Notes under the pieces: model-generated | Database searches by the model: none | What the model was told of the DNA's origin: nothing | Seen by the model: only the letters and a program-made list of their open reading frames with translations | Assembly (NCBI GenBank): GCA_965662885.1 | Contig: CBFIJI010000039.1 | Coordinates: 1 to 16,679 of the forward strand | Source of the DNA: CBFIJI01 sp965662885 | GTDB taxonomy: Bacteria; Bacteroidota; Bacteroidia; Flavobacteriales; Flavobacteriaceae | Length of the DNA stretch: 16,679 nucleotides | Direction: 5' to 3' | Shown: positions 1 through 6,573 of the stretch, one piece after another | Position numbering within the stretch: the stretch's first letter is position 1 | Layout of the letters: every line of letters begins with the position of its first letter | Program-made: the position numbers and the translations under genes

Positions 1-302
1 CGTATTTTGCTTCAAAATACGTTCGAATGATTACTGGTATGCCCCTCACTGACGCTACTGCTGGTTTTGTTGGTTATAAAAGGGATGCTTTAGAAGCTAT
101 TGACTTAAATGCCATTCGTTTTGTTGGGTACGCTTTTCAAATAGAAATGAAATATAAAACATGGCTTAAAAAATTCGTAATAAAAGAACATCCGATTATT
201 TTTGTAAACCGAAAGCTTGGTCACTCAAAAATGGATAAAAAAATAATTTGGGAAGCCATGTTTGGGGTTCTATATTTACGATTGAAACACCGTTTAAAAT
301 GA
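1..302 (+). CDS. Polyprenol-monophosphomannose synthase-like glycosyltransferase family 2 (3' part only)
   Basis: Only the last 99 codons are present. The reading frame is open from position 3 and continues upstream of the window, so the ATG at 27 is internal. The visible part has the DPM1-type C-terminal features: a PLTDATAGFVGYKR segment, FVGYAFQIEM, then a PIIFVNRKLGHSKM segment and a short basic end. Family members transfer a sugar, classically mannose from GDP-mannose, to a polyprenyl phosphate at the cytoplasmic membrane face, which feeds protein or envelope glycosylation. The nucleotide-sugar-binding N-terminus is outside the window, so donor specificity cannot be judged. The stop codon TGA (300-302) overlaps the ATG of the dihydroorotase gene by 4 bp (ATGA), indicating translational coupling. 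The family call is solid; the exact substrate is inferred. Confidence 0.85.
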   Translation, partial: YFASKYVRMITGMPLTDATAGFVGYKRDALEAIDLNAIRFVGYAFQIEMKYKTWLKKFVIKEHPIIFVNRKLGHSKMDKKIIWEAMFGVLYLRLKHRLK

Positions 303-1657
303 GCACAAAAAAATCGTTGCTAATTCAAAATGCGCAACTTGTCAATGAAGGGGAAATCAAAAAAGGGGATGTCCGTATCATCGACCATCGCATAGCAGCT
401 ATTGCGCCACGTTTAACTGCTGAAAATCAAGAAAGGGTGATCGATGCTGAAGGTATGCATTTATTTCCTGGTTTGATTGATGATCAGGTTCATTTTAGAG
501 AGCCTGGTTTGACACATAAAGCAACCATTGAAACGGAATCACAAGCTGCTGCAGCTGGAGGAATTACTTCTTTTATCGAAATGCCCAACACACAACCGCA
601 AACAACCACGCTGGGGGAGTGGGAGCGTAAAATGGCAATTGCTTCAAAAACAGCTTCCGTAAATTATACATTTATGTTTGGGGGAACCAATGATAATTTA
701 GAAGAAATTCTTGCTTTGGATCCTCAAAAAATTCCAGCGTTAAAGCTTTTTTTAGGTTCATCTACCGGTAACATGCTCGTGGATGACCCCGAAGTATTAA
801 AAACTATTTTTGCCAATACAAACTTGGTGATTGCCGTGCATTGTGAGGATGAAACCACTATTCAGAGAAATTTGGAAACAGCCTTGCAAAAGTATGGTGA
901 AAATATTCCTATAGACCAGCACCCCATAATTCGAAGTGAAGAAGCGTGTTACCGCTCTTCCTCTCAAGCTATAGCTCTTGCTAAAGAAACGGGAGCAAGA
1001 CTTCACGTCTTTCATCTTTCAACAGCCAAAGAGCTAGCTCTTTTTGACAATAGTTTGCCGTTAAAAGACAAAAAAATTACCGCAGAGGTTTGTGTCCACC
1101 ATTTGTGGTTTTCCGACGAGGACTACACTGAAAAAGGAACCCATATAAAATGGAATCCCGCAGTAAAAACATCAGCAGATCGTGATCAACTTTGGGAAGG
1201 TTTAAATCACGACCTTATAGACGTTTTAGCTACTGATCATGCTCCACACACCTTGGAAGAAAAGCAAAACACCTATACGAAAGCACCTTCTGGAGGTCCC
1301 TTAGTACAGCATGCTTTTCCTGCATTGTTGACCGCCAGTAAACAAGGGAAAATTAGCTTAGAAAAATTGGTAGAAAAGGCATGTCATAATCCTGCTATTC
1401 TTTTTCAAATAAAAGATAGAGGTTACCTTCGAGAAGGCTATTTTGCCGACTTGGTTTTGGTAGATCTTAATGAACAGCAAACCGTTCAAAAAGAAGATAT
1501 TTTATATAAATGTGGATGGTCTCCTTTTGAAGGAACTACCTTTACAGCGACTATAAAGAAAACTTTTATCAACGGTGAACTTGTCTATGATCAAGGTAAA
1601 ATCATCAAAAAGAATTCGGGTATGGCCCTAACATTTGAACGTCCAAAAAAGAACTAA
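299..1657 (+). CDS. pyrC: Dihydroorotase (amidohydrolase superfamily)
   Basis: A 452-residue enzyme for reversible cyclisation of N-carbamoyl-aspartate to dihydroorotate, the third step of pyrimidine synthesis in the cytoplasm. Visible landmarks are PGLIDDQVHFREPG (about 57-70) at the first metal site, KLFLGSSTG with Lys149 as the likely carboxylated lysine, HCED (His181), HVFHLS (His236/His239) and ATDHAPH (Asp313). The usual HxH of the first motif is QxH here (Gln63, His65), as I recall for other Bacteroidota dihydroorotases. The start at 299 is preferred because it makes a 4-bp ATGA overlap with the upstream gene; an in-frame ATG at 248 would only add residues translated from inside that gene. 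The TAATG junction at the 3' end couples it to the DUF4296 gene. A related cyclic amidohydrolase (hydantoinase or allantoinase) is less likely. Confidence 0.93.
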   Translation: MSTKKSLLIQNAQLVNEGEIKKGDVRIIDHRIAAIAPRLTAENQERVIDAEGMHLFPGLIDDQVHFREPGLTHKATIETESQAAAAGGITSFIEMPNTQPQTTTLGEWERKMAIASKTASVNYTFMFGGTNDNLEEILALDPQKIPALKLFLGSSTGNMLVDDPEVLKTIFANTNLVIAVHCEDETTIQRNLETALQKYGENIPIDQHPIIRSEEACYRSSSQAIALAKETGARLHVFHLSTAKELALFDNSLPLKDKKITAEVCVHHLWFSDEDYTEKGTHIKWNPAVKTSADRDQLWEGLNHDLIDVLATDHAPHTLEEKQNTYTKAPSGGPLVQHAFPALLTASKQGKISLEKLVEKACHNPAILFQIKDRGYLREGYFADLVLVDLNEQQTVQKEDILYKCGWSPFEGTTFTATIKKTFINGELVYDQGKIIKKNSGMALTFERPKKN

Positions 1658-2049
1658 TGCGCTATTTGCTCCCTTTTATTTTTCTTATCCTATTCATGGG
1701 TTGTCATGATCAACGGGCTTTTGATAAACCCGATAATGTAATCGAAGTTAAAACCATGGAACAAATTCTATATGACATTGCCTTGATGCAAAGCATGAAA
1801 TCTAATAATTACACTGCACAAGAGATGCAGAAATATTTTACGGAAGATTATATTTACATCAAATACAATATCGACAGTCTTCAACTAGCAGAAAACGAAA
1901 TCTACTATTCAAAATTTCCAAAAATTTATCTTGACATTCACAAAAAGATACTTTCCCGACTCACAAGATTAAAAGATAGTATGGAAAACATCACTAAAGA
2001 AGCCGCAGCAGCAGTTAAATTAGGAGAACTTCCTAAGCTCGATAAATAG
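1657..2049 (+). CDS. DUF4296 family lipoprotein
   Basis: A 130-residue protein with a hydrophobic N-terminal signal ending in a lipobox-like FMGC, giving a predicted lipid-modified Cys16. The mature part has the pattern of DUF4296, a small family of unknown function found in Bacteroidota: an MEQILYDIALMQSM segment, then a helical region with NIDSLQLAENEIYYSKFPKIY and a charged C-terminal helix. It is probably an envelope-anchored periplasmic or outer-membrane lipoprotein. Its ATG shares one base with the dihydroorotase TAA (TAATG), so the two are co-translated. Its 3' end overlaps the convergent epimerase gene by 17 bp. No enzymatic residues are recognisable. The family assignment is from memory of the sequence pattern; the function is unknown. 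Confidence 0.8.
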   Translation: MRYLLPFIFLILFMGCHDQRAFDKPDNVIEVKTMEQILYDIALMQSMKSNNYTAQEMQKYFTEDYIYIKYNIDSLQLAENEIYYSKFPKIYLDIHKKILSRLTRLKDSMENITKEAAAAVKLGELPKLDK

Positions 2050-3028
2050 CTCCTATTTTTTCAATACTTTTTGAAATATCTTGATAGTTAAACGGTAGAT
2101 GCCGTGTTATTTTTGAACCATCGAAGGAGGATGTATCACAAATAGAGTCAATTGAAGCTGCTGATAAAGAACGTTTTCTCAATCGAAAGAATACAGCAAT
2201 TGATTCTAAAAACATAAAGGTTTTGAGTATTCCTTTGTACAAAGCTAATGTAGGGGGTTTTTTCTGGAGTGTTTTTGCTATTTTGGTAATGATCTCTCGG
2301 AAGGAACTATTTTCAGCAACCAAAATATAGCGTTCATTCTCTATTTTGGATTCCATCAAGGTCTGTAAACTAAAAACAACATCTTCAATGGCAACAAAGC
2401 CTGTTTGTCCAATTGGATAAAATTTCAACCCTTTATCAACCAAACGGAAAAGAACACCGCTACTTTGTTTCCAGAAATATGAGGTTAAGATGACCCCTGG
2501 ATTGACAATCACTGCAGGGATGCCTTCTTGTGTTCCACGCCAAATTTCTAATTCGCCACCATGTTTACTGTAGCCATAGTAGGTCTGCTGTACGTCATTA
2601 TTCCATTGAAAATCTTCAGTGACTTTTTCTTTGGTGTTTTTTGCTCCTAATGCAGCAATAGAACTTACATAGGCGATTTTCTTCACCTTATTCTTGATAC
2701 AAAAGTTAACGATATTGGCAGTTCCCTCTATATTTGTTTTTATTAGTTTTTCTCGGTGGCGTACTGCAAAAGAAACAAAGGCTGCACAATGGTACACATA
2801 GGTGATTCCCTCAAAAACCTCGGCTAATGCATCAACATCTGTAATGTCAGCTTGTTTCCATAAAATCGTGTTAAATGCTTTTTCAGCCCCATGATGCTTA
2901 AAAAAAGCAGCAATGACCTCAAGTTTGGAAGGGTTTCGATAGGTAGCGACAATGGTTTTCTTTTCTGTGGAAAGGCGCAATAACAAATGCGAGCCTACGA
3001 TACCTGTACCTCCTGTTACTAAAATCAT
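2033..3028 (-). CDS. NAD-dependent epimerase/dehydratase (extended SDR)
   Basis: A 331-residue extended short-chain dehydrogenase/reductase. It opens directly with the beta-strand and dinucleotide loop ILVTGGTGIVGSHLL (GxxGxxG at 6-12). It has the AYVSS catalytic-serine segment (119-123) and Tyr151-xxx-Lys155 in YYGYSK, followed by the VNPGVIL segment typical of the dihydroflavonol reductase / 3-beta-hydroxysteroid dehydrogenase-like branch. Residues about 265-285 are hydrophobic and may associate with the membrane. Substrate unknown. The open frame extends 40 codons upstream, but that stretch is antisense to the tyrS start and its promoter, so the ATG at 3028 is chosen. The gene is divergent from tyrS (72-bp gap) and convergent with the DUF4296 gene, overlapping its end by 17 bp. 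A weak promoter candidate (TACATTCG, one mismatch) lies four bases before the ATG. Confidence 0.85.
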   Translation of the reverse strand: MILVTGGTGIVGSHLLLRLSTEKKTIVATYRNPSKLEVIAAFFKHHGAEKAFNTILWKQADITDVDALAEVFEGITYVYHCAAFVSFAVRHREKLIKTNIEGTANIVNFCIKNKVKKIAYVSSIAALGAKNTKEKVTEDFQWNNDVQQTYYGYSKHGGELEIWRGTQEGIPAVIVNPGVILTSYFWKQSSGVLFRLVDKGLKFYPIGQTGFVAIEDVVFSLQTLMESKIENERYILVAENSSFREIITKIAKTLQKKPPTLALYKGILKTFMFLESIAVFFRLRKRSLSAASIDSICDTSSFDGSKITRHLPFNYQDISKSIEKIGAIYRA

Positions 3029-3059
3029 AAAACGAATGTACACTTTTTTGATAATGATT

Positions 3060-3089
3060 TTTGCAATCAAAACGATAAATCTATATTTG
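3060..3089 (+). promoter_or_regulatory. Bacteroidota-type promoter of tyrS
   Basis: TTTG (3060-3063), 18 bases, then TATATTTG (3082-3089) match the Bacteroidota sigma-ABfr consensus TTTG / TAnnTTTG. The start codon of tyrS begins only 11 bases after the -7 box, so the transcript should have a leader of only about 5-8 bases. No Shine-Dalgarno sequence fits in it (an A-run followed by GT). Confidence 0.7.
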
Positions 3090-3100
3090 AAAAAAAAAGT

Positions 3101-4402
3101 ATGCCCACTAATTTTGTAGAAGAACTTCGCTGGCGGGGAATGCTTCACGACATCATGCCTGAGACAGAGGAATATTTATTAAAAAATCCCACCTCAGGAT
3201 ATATTGGATTTGATCCCACGGCCAACTCCTTGCACATTGGTAGTTTGGTTCAAATTTTGATTTTGATGCATTTTCAAAGAGCTGGGCATCGTCCCATTGC
3301 ATTAGTAGGAGGAGCTACTGGTATGATTGGTGATCCCTCAGGGAAATCTGATGAAAGAAATTTATTAGACAACGAGACTTTAAACGATAATTGCAAGGGT
3401 ATTCAAGCACAGCTTGAAAAGTTTTTAGACTTTGACCCCAATAATAAGCAAGCAGCACAATTGGTAAACAATTATGACTGGATGAAATCGTATAGTTTGA
3501 TTGACTTTTCTCGTGATATCGGGAAACACATCACGGTGAACTATATGATGTCTAAAGATTCCGTTAAAAAACGCTTGGGGTCAGATGTAAAAGTCGGGAT
3601 GTCTTTTACAGAATTCACCTACCAACTTTTGCAGGGGTATGATTTTTTATATCTGTATAAAAATATGGATTGTAAAATTCAAATGGGTGGAAGTGATCAG
3701 TGGGGAAATATCACAACAGGAACAGAACTCGTTCGCAGAAAGCTTGCTGGAAAAGCTTATGCCATTACTTGCCCGTTAATTACTAAAGCTGATGGAACAA
3801 AGTTTGGTAAATCAGAAGGAGGAAATATTTGGCTGGATAAAAACAGGACGTCTCCCTATAAATTTTATCAGTATTGGCTAAACACCTCCGATGAAGATGC
3901 CGTGAATTACATTAAAATATTCACCTTTCTTTCTAAGGAAGCCATTGAAAAGTTAATAGCAGAACATAACGAGGCCCCCCATTTGCGACTTTTACAAAAA
4001 AGAATCGCTGAGGAAGTAACACTATTGGTTCATTCAAAGCAAGATTTGGAAAATGCGCAGTTGGCTTCCCAAATTTTGTTCGGTAAAACAACAGGTGACG
4101 CAATAAAAAAATTAGAAAGTCAAACCTTTTTAGAAATTTTTGAAGGCGTACCACAAGCGGAGGTAAGTCGTAAAAAAATCCAAGAAGGTTTGGACATCAT
4201 TGCAGCCTTATCAGCTGAAGTCAATTTTTTAAAATCCAATGGTGAAGCCCGTCGTGCACTTAAGGAAAATGCAATATCGGTCAATAAAGTAAAAATTGAT
4301 CAAAGTTATGTTATCGAAGAAAAGGATTTGATAGCGAATCAATATGTCCTTTTGCAACGCGGAAAGAAAAACTATTTTATCTTGAAAGTCATACCCTTAT
4401 AA
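3101..4402 (+). CDS. tyrS: Tyrosyl-tRNA synthetase
   Basis: A 433-residue class I aminoacyl-tRNA synthetase that charges tRNA-Tyr in the cytoplasm. The Rossmann catalytic domain begins with the tyrosine pocket YIGFDPTANSLHIGSL (34-49), where HIGS at 45-48 is the HIGH signature. It continues with the ALVGGATGMIGDPSGKS segment, QMGGSDQWGNI, and the KMSKS-equivalent KFGKS (234-238). The last roughly 70 residues form an S4-like RNA-binding domain (an SNGEARRALKENAISVN segment). Length and architecture are those of the bacterial TyrRS that has HIGH and KFGKS motifs. ATG at 3101 gives the family's usual N-terminus (FVEELRWRGMLHD). It has its own promoter immediately upstream. The 3' end overlaps the convergent LuxE-like gene by 6 bp. 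No T-box or other leader is possible given the promoter position. Confidence 0.97.
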   Translation: MPTNFVEELRWRGMLHDIMPETEEYLLKNPTSGYIGFDPTANSLHIGSLVQILILMHFQRAGHRPIALVGGATGMIGDPSGKSDERNLLDNETLNDNCKGIQAQLEKFLDFDPNNKQAAQLVNNYDWMKSYSLIDFSRDIGKHITVNYMMSKDSVKKRLGSDVKVGMSFTEFTYQLLQGYDFLYLYKNMDCKIQMGGSDQWGNITTGTELVRRKLAGKAYAITCPLITKADGTKFGKSEGGNIWLDKNRTSPYKFYQYWLNTSDEDAVNYIKIFTFLSKEAIEKLIAEHNEAPHLRLLQKRIAEEVTLLVHSKQDLENAQLASQILFGKTTGDAIKKLESQTFLEIFEGVPQAEVSRKKIQEGLDIIAALSAEVNFLKSNGEARRALKENAISVNKVKIDQSYVIEEKDLIANQYVLLQRGKKNYFILKVIPL

Positions 4403-5380
4403 AACCAGAAGGTTACACCCTCTAATTTCCGCATTGTCAAAACGACCATGAACTTCAAATTGATTGTCATTGATTGTTTTTCCCAAATCTTGAGTGGCGA
4501 TAAAGGCGCACGAATGTTCATTAGCAAGGTCGATAATATTTAATCCCCCCGAACGACCATGGTTGAGAATTTGAAAAGGGTCTTCGGGAGCTCTACATCG
4601 AACGCGCATCCATGGTGGACATTCAAACACACCATCTCCTTTAGAATAGGCTTGACTTAGCAATTCTGTCATTCCATATTCTGAATGAATTTTCGAAAGT
4701 CCAAAGCCTTTGGCGAGTTGTTCATGAAGTGCTGTACGAACCATTTCTTTTCGTCTCCCTTTCATCCCCCCTGTTTCCATCACCACTGTGTGTTTAAGTT
4801 GGAATTTTTCTTGCTCAATCAAATCCAACAACGCAAAACTTACCCCAATCAAAAGGGTTTTTTCTTTTTGTTGTTCGAGTTTTTGAATGGTTTTGATTAA
4901 ATCAGGCCATTCATCTAAATAAAAGCCACTTAAAGGTTTCCGACTGTTTTGAATCATATCTTGAACCATATAGACTAAAGAGGAATCTTGTCGCTCCAAA
5001 TAGGCGGGAAGCAATGCTAGAATTGTATAATCGCTTATGGAGCCATAAAAGAGTTCAAAACATTTTTGAAAACTTTTTTGATAGCCTGATAAATTCTTGA
5101 CATAGTGTTTAGAGGGGGTCTGTCCCGTTGTTGTGCTTGATAAAAACACTTTCTCAGCGCGTTCTGAAAAGGTGCGAACAGCATGAGATTTAAAAAATTG
5201 AATAGGTAAAAACGGGATATCATCCAAATGGAAAATCTCACTTGGATTTCGGTTAATCAAATCACAGTACGACCGATAAACAGTATTTGTGTGGTATTGT
5301 TGTTTAAATAAATGTAGGGCAGCTTTTTCGAATTCCGAAGGGCTTGTAATGGAATAAAAGTCTTGACTATTCGAACTCAT
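4397..5380 (-). CDS. LuxE/acyl-protein-synthetase-like adenylate-forming enzyme
   Basis: A 327-residue protein of the LuxE family, related to the ANL superfamily (acyl-CoA synthetases, PaaK). It has a phosphate-loop-like SSTTTGQTPSKH (81-92), ETGGMKGRR (202-210), the A5-like EYGMTE (234-239) and a terminal GRFDNAEIRGC segment (312-322) resembling a shortened A8 motif. Vibrio LuxE activates a fatty acid as acyl-AMP and moves it to a cysteine near its C-terminus; Cys322, five residues from the end here, is in the matching place. No luxC/luxD partner is in the window, so substrate and acceptor are unknown. The frame opens at a TTG (5389), but that codon overlaps a consensus -7 box, so ATG at 5380 is preferred. 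It lies downstream of the T9SS mini-protein gene and converges on tyrS with a 6-bp overlap. It is too short to be a full acyl-CoA ligase. Confidence 0.82.
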   Translation of the reverse strand: MSSNSQDFYSITSPSEFEKAALHLFKQQYHTNTVYRSYCDLINRNPSEIFHLDDIPFLPIQFFKSHAVRTFSERAEKVFLSSTTTGQTPSKHYVKNLSGYQKSFQKCFELFYGSISDYTILALLPAYLERQDSSLVYMVQDMIQNSRKPLSGFYLDEWPDLIKTIQKLEQQKEKTLLIGVSFALLDLIEQEKFQLKHTVVMETGGMKGRRKEMVRTALHEQLAKGFGLSKIHSEYGMTELLSQAYSKGDGVFECPPWMRVRCRAPEDPFQILNHGRSGGLNIIDLANEHSCAFIATQDLGKTINDNQFEVHGRFDNAEIRGCNLLVL

Positions 5381-5386
5381 CACCGC

Positions 5387-5414
5387 CAAAATTATTGAAA
5401 AAAAATGGTTTCAA
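5387..5414 (-). promoter_or_regulatory. Promoter directly upstream of the LuxE-like gene
   Basis: Read on the minus strand: TTG (5414-5412), 17 bases, TAATTTTG (5394-5387), a full match to the TTG/TAnnTTTG consensus. The ATG at 5380 follows after six bases, which predicts a leaderless or nearly leaderless transcript and argues against the TTG start at 5389. The promoter sits in the 36-bp gap after the T9SS mini-protein stop codon, so the gene can be expressed independently of that neighbour. Confidence 0.6.
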
Positions 5415-5416
5415 TA

Positions 5417-5764
5417 TTAGGGAACCACTAATCGTTTAATTCCAGACTGATCTCCTTGGGTGAGATGAAACATATAAATCCCTGTATCTAAAGAAAATAA
5501 TTCGAGGGTATCAAAATAGGTAGAGGTTTCAAAAACAACTTCTCCCAAAATATTATAAATTTGAATATGCTTTAGGAGCGTTGATTCCGTTTTAATTTGT
5601 AAACGACCGTTGGTTAATGGAGTGGGGTAAATGCTAAATTCTAAACGATCATTAAAAGAATCAGAAGATGAATTACTGTTGATAGAGGAAACAGAAGGAA
5701 TCGCAGACTGCGCTTGAAGAAATGATGAAAATAATATAGCGATAAGAAGCAGAGGCATCTTCAT
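5417..5764 (-). CDS. Miniature T9SS type A sorting-domain protein (secreted)
   Basis: A 115-residue protein with a signal peptide (hydrophobic core 4-16, likely cleavage after Ala18), then about 22 Ser/Asn-rich residues, then a type A sorting domain (about 41-115). The domain has the YPTP motif (46-49, usually YPNP), IYNILGEVV (69-77), LDTGIYMFHL (92-101) and the terminal KRLVVP. In known T9SS cargo this domain directs passage through the outer membrane and is removed by the PorU sortase. Here almost no passenger would remain, so the protein may act as the domain itself, as a signal, or be a decayed cargo. It is upstream of and co-oriented with the LuxE-like gene, and divergent from the two-component regulator. 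A -7 box and an inverted repeat lie directly before the ATG. Domain assignment is strong; role unknown. Confidence 0.83.
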   Translation of the reverse strand: MKMPLLLIAILFSSFLQAQSAIPSVSSINSNSSSDSFNDRLEFSIYPTPLTNGRLQIKTESTLLKHIQIYNILGEVVFETSTYFDTLELFSLDTGIYMFHLTQGDQSGIKRLVVP

Positions 5765-5783
5765 TTGTCAGCTTTTTGACAAA
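5764..5783. repeat. Perfect 7-bp inverted repeat over start codon and -7 box
   Basis: TTTGTCA (5764-5770) and TGACAAA (5777-5783) are perfect inverted copies separated by six bases. One arm touches the first base of the T9SS mini-protein start codon and the other overlaps its -7 element, which is where a repressor operator or an RNA hairpin hiding the start could lie. A chance occurrence cannot be excluded in AT-rich DNA. Confidence 0.45.
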
Positions 5784-5787
5784 AATA
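5780..5787 (-). promoter_or_regulatory. -7 promoter element of the T9SS mini-protein gene
   Basis: On the minus strand TATTTTTG (5787-5780) matches TAnnTTTG exactly and ends 15 bases before the ATG at 5764. No good TTTG -33 element is present at the expected distance, so this promoter may need an activator. The box overlaps one arm of a 7-bp inverted repeat. Confidence 0.5.
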
Positions 5788-5877
5788 CAAAAAAAAAGGT
5801 AAAAATGTTGGAACATAATAGTTTGTTAACACGACAACCCCTTTAGAATTATTATTATTGCATAAAACCCTACCACT

Positions 5878-6573
5878 ATGAAAAAAGAAAATATTAAAAT
5901 TCTTTTGGTTGATGATGAGCCGGATATCATTGAAATCATTCGTTATAATCTAAAGAAGGAAGGGTACAATGTTTTAGCAGCAACCAACGGTTTAGATGCA
6001 TTAAAAATTGCCAAGAAAGAAAATCCACATTTGATCATTCTAGATGTGATGATGCCCGAAATGGATGGAATTGAAACCTGTGAAAAAATCCGATCGGATA
6101 AACGTCTAAACGAAACCATTATTATGTTTTTGACTGCTCGTGGTGAGGACTACTCCTACGTGGCAGCCTTTGATGCTGGCGCCGATGATTATGTCACTAA
6201 ACCCGTAAAACCCAAGGTGCTAGTTTCAAAAGTTAAGGGTCTTCTTCGACGTTTAAAGAAAAAGGAAAGTGAACAACTGGTTATTGAAATCGACACGATT
6301 CGTATTGACCGTGAAGTGTATAAAGTATATGTTGGTGAAAAGGAACTGTCCCTTCCACGTAAGGAATTTGAACTCTTGTTTTTATTAGCTTCAGAACCTA
6401 AAAAAGTATTTAGAAGAGAACAGATTATGGAAAAAGTTTGGGGTAGTGAAGTGGTTGTTGGCGATCGTACCATCGATGTTCATATTCGTAAGCTTCGTGA
6501 AAAAGTGGGTGATCAATTCTTTGAAACAGTCAAAGGGGTCGGTTATAAATTTATACCCCAAAACTCCAAGTGA
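5878..6573 (+). CDS. OmpR/PhoB-family response regulator
   Basis: A 231-residue two-component response regulator. The receiver domain (about 6-120) has the acidic pair Asp12/Asp13, phospho-acceptor Asp56 (LDVMMP), Thr86, Tyr105 and Lys108-Pro109. The C-terminal winged helix (about 135-228) has LSLPRKEFELLFLLA, an REQIMEKVWG segment, the recognition-helix region GDRTIDVHIRKLREKVG and the closing GVGYKFIP. All phosphorylation residues are intact. It resembles PhoB-like regulators of Bacteroidota, but no phosphate genes are nearby to support a Pho role. It overlaps the histidine kinase start by 4 bp (GTGA). It is divergent from the T9SS mini-protein across 113 bp holding a perfect 8-bp palindrome TGTTAACA (5824-5831). 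Its own promoter is unclear: TATTATTG (5853-5860) has one mismatch and no well-placed -33. Confidence 0.93.
   Translation: MKKENIKILLVDDEPDIIEIIRYNLKKEGYNVLAATNGLDALKIAKKENPHLIILDVMMPEMDGIETCEKIRSDKRLNETIIMFLTARGEDYSYVAAFDAGADDYVTKPVKPKVLVSKVKGLLRRLKKKESEQLVIEIDTIRIDREVYKVYVGEKELSLPRKEFELLFLLASEPKKVFRREQIMEKVWGSEVVVGDRTIDVHIRKLREKVGDQFFETVKGVGYKFIPQNSK

Noticed and set aside
248..298. Upstream ATG start for dihydroorotase
   Set aside because: The added residues come from translating the glycosyltransferase end in another frame. The 4-bp ATGA overlap at 299 gives the normal family N-terminus.
797..1015. Minus-strand open frame inside dihydroorotase
   Set aside because: Low-quality composition, no recognisable motif, fully inside a strongly conserved gene; the same holds for the other antisense frames inside tyrS, the response regulator, the kinase, Mrp and ferredoxin.
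3029..3148. 40-codon N-terminal extension of the epimerase
   Set aside because: It is antisense to the tyrS promoter and first codons, is Lys/Phe/Ile-rich, and SDR proteins begin at the ILVTGGTG strand; ATG 3028 fits.
5381..5389. TTG start adding three residues to the LuxE-like protein
   Set aside because: The codon lies in the consensus -7 box; ATG 5380 is a stronger start.
5822..5860. Promoter TTTG (5822) with TATTATTG (5853) for the response regulator
   Set aside because: The spacing is 27 bases and the -7 box has a mismatch, so it is too weak to list as a promoter.
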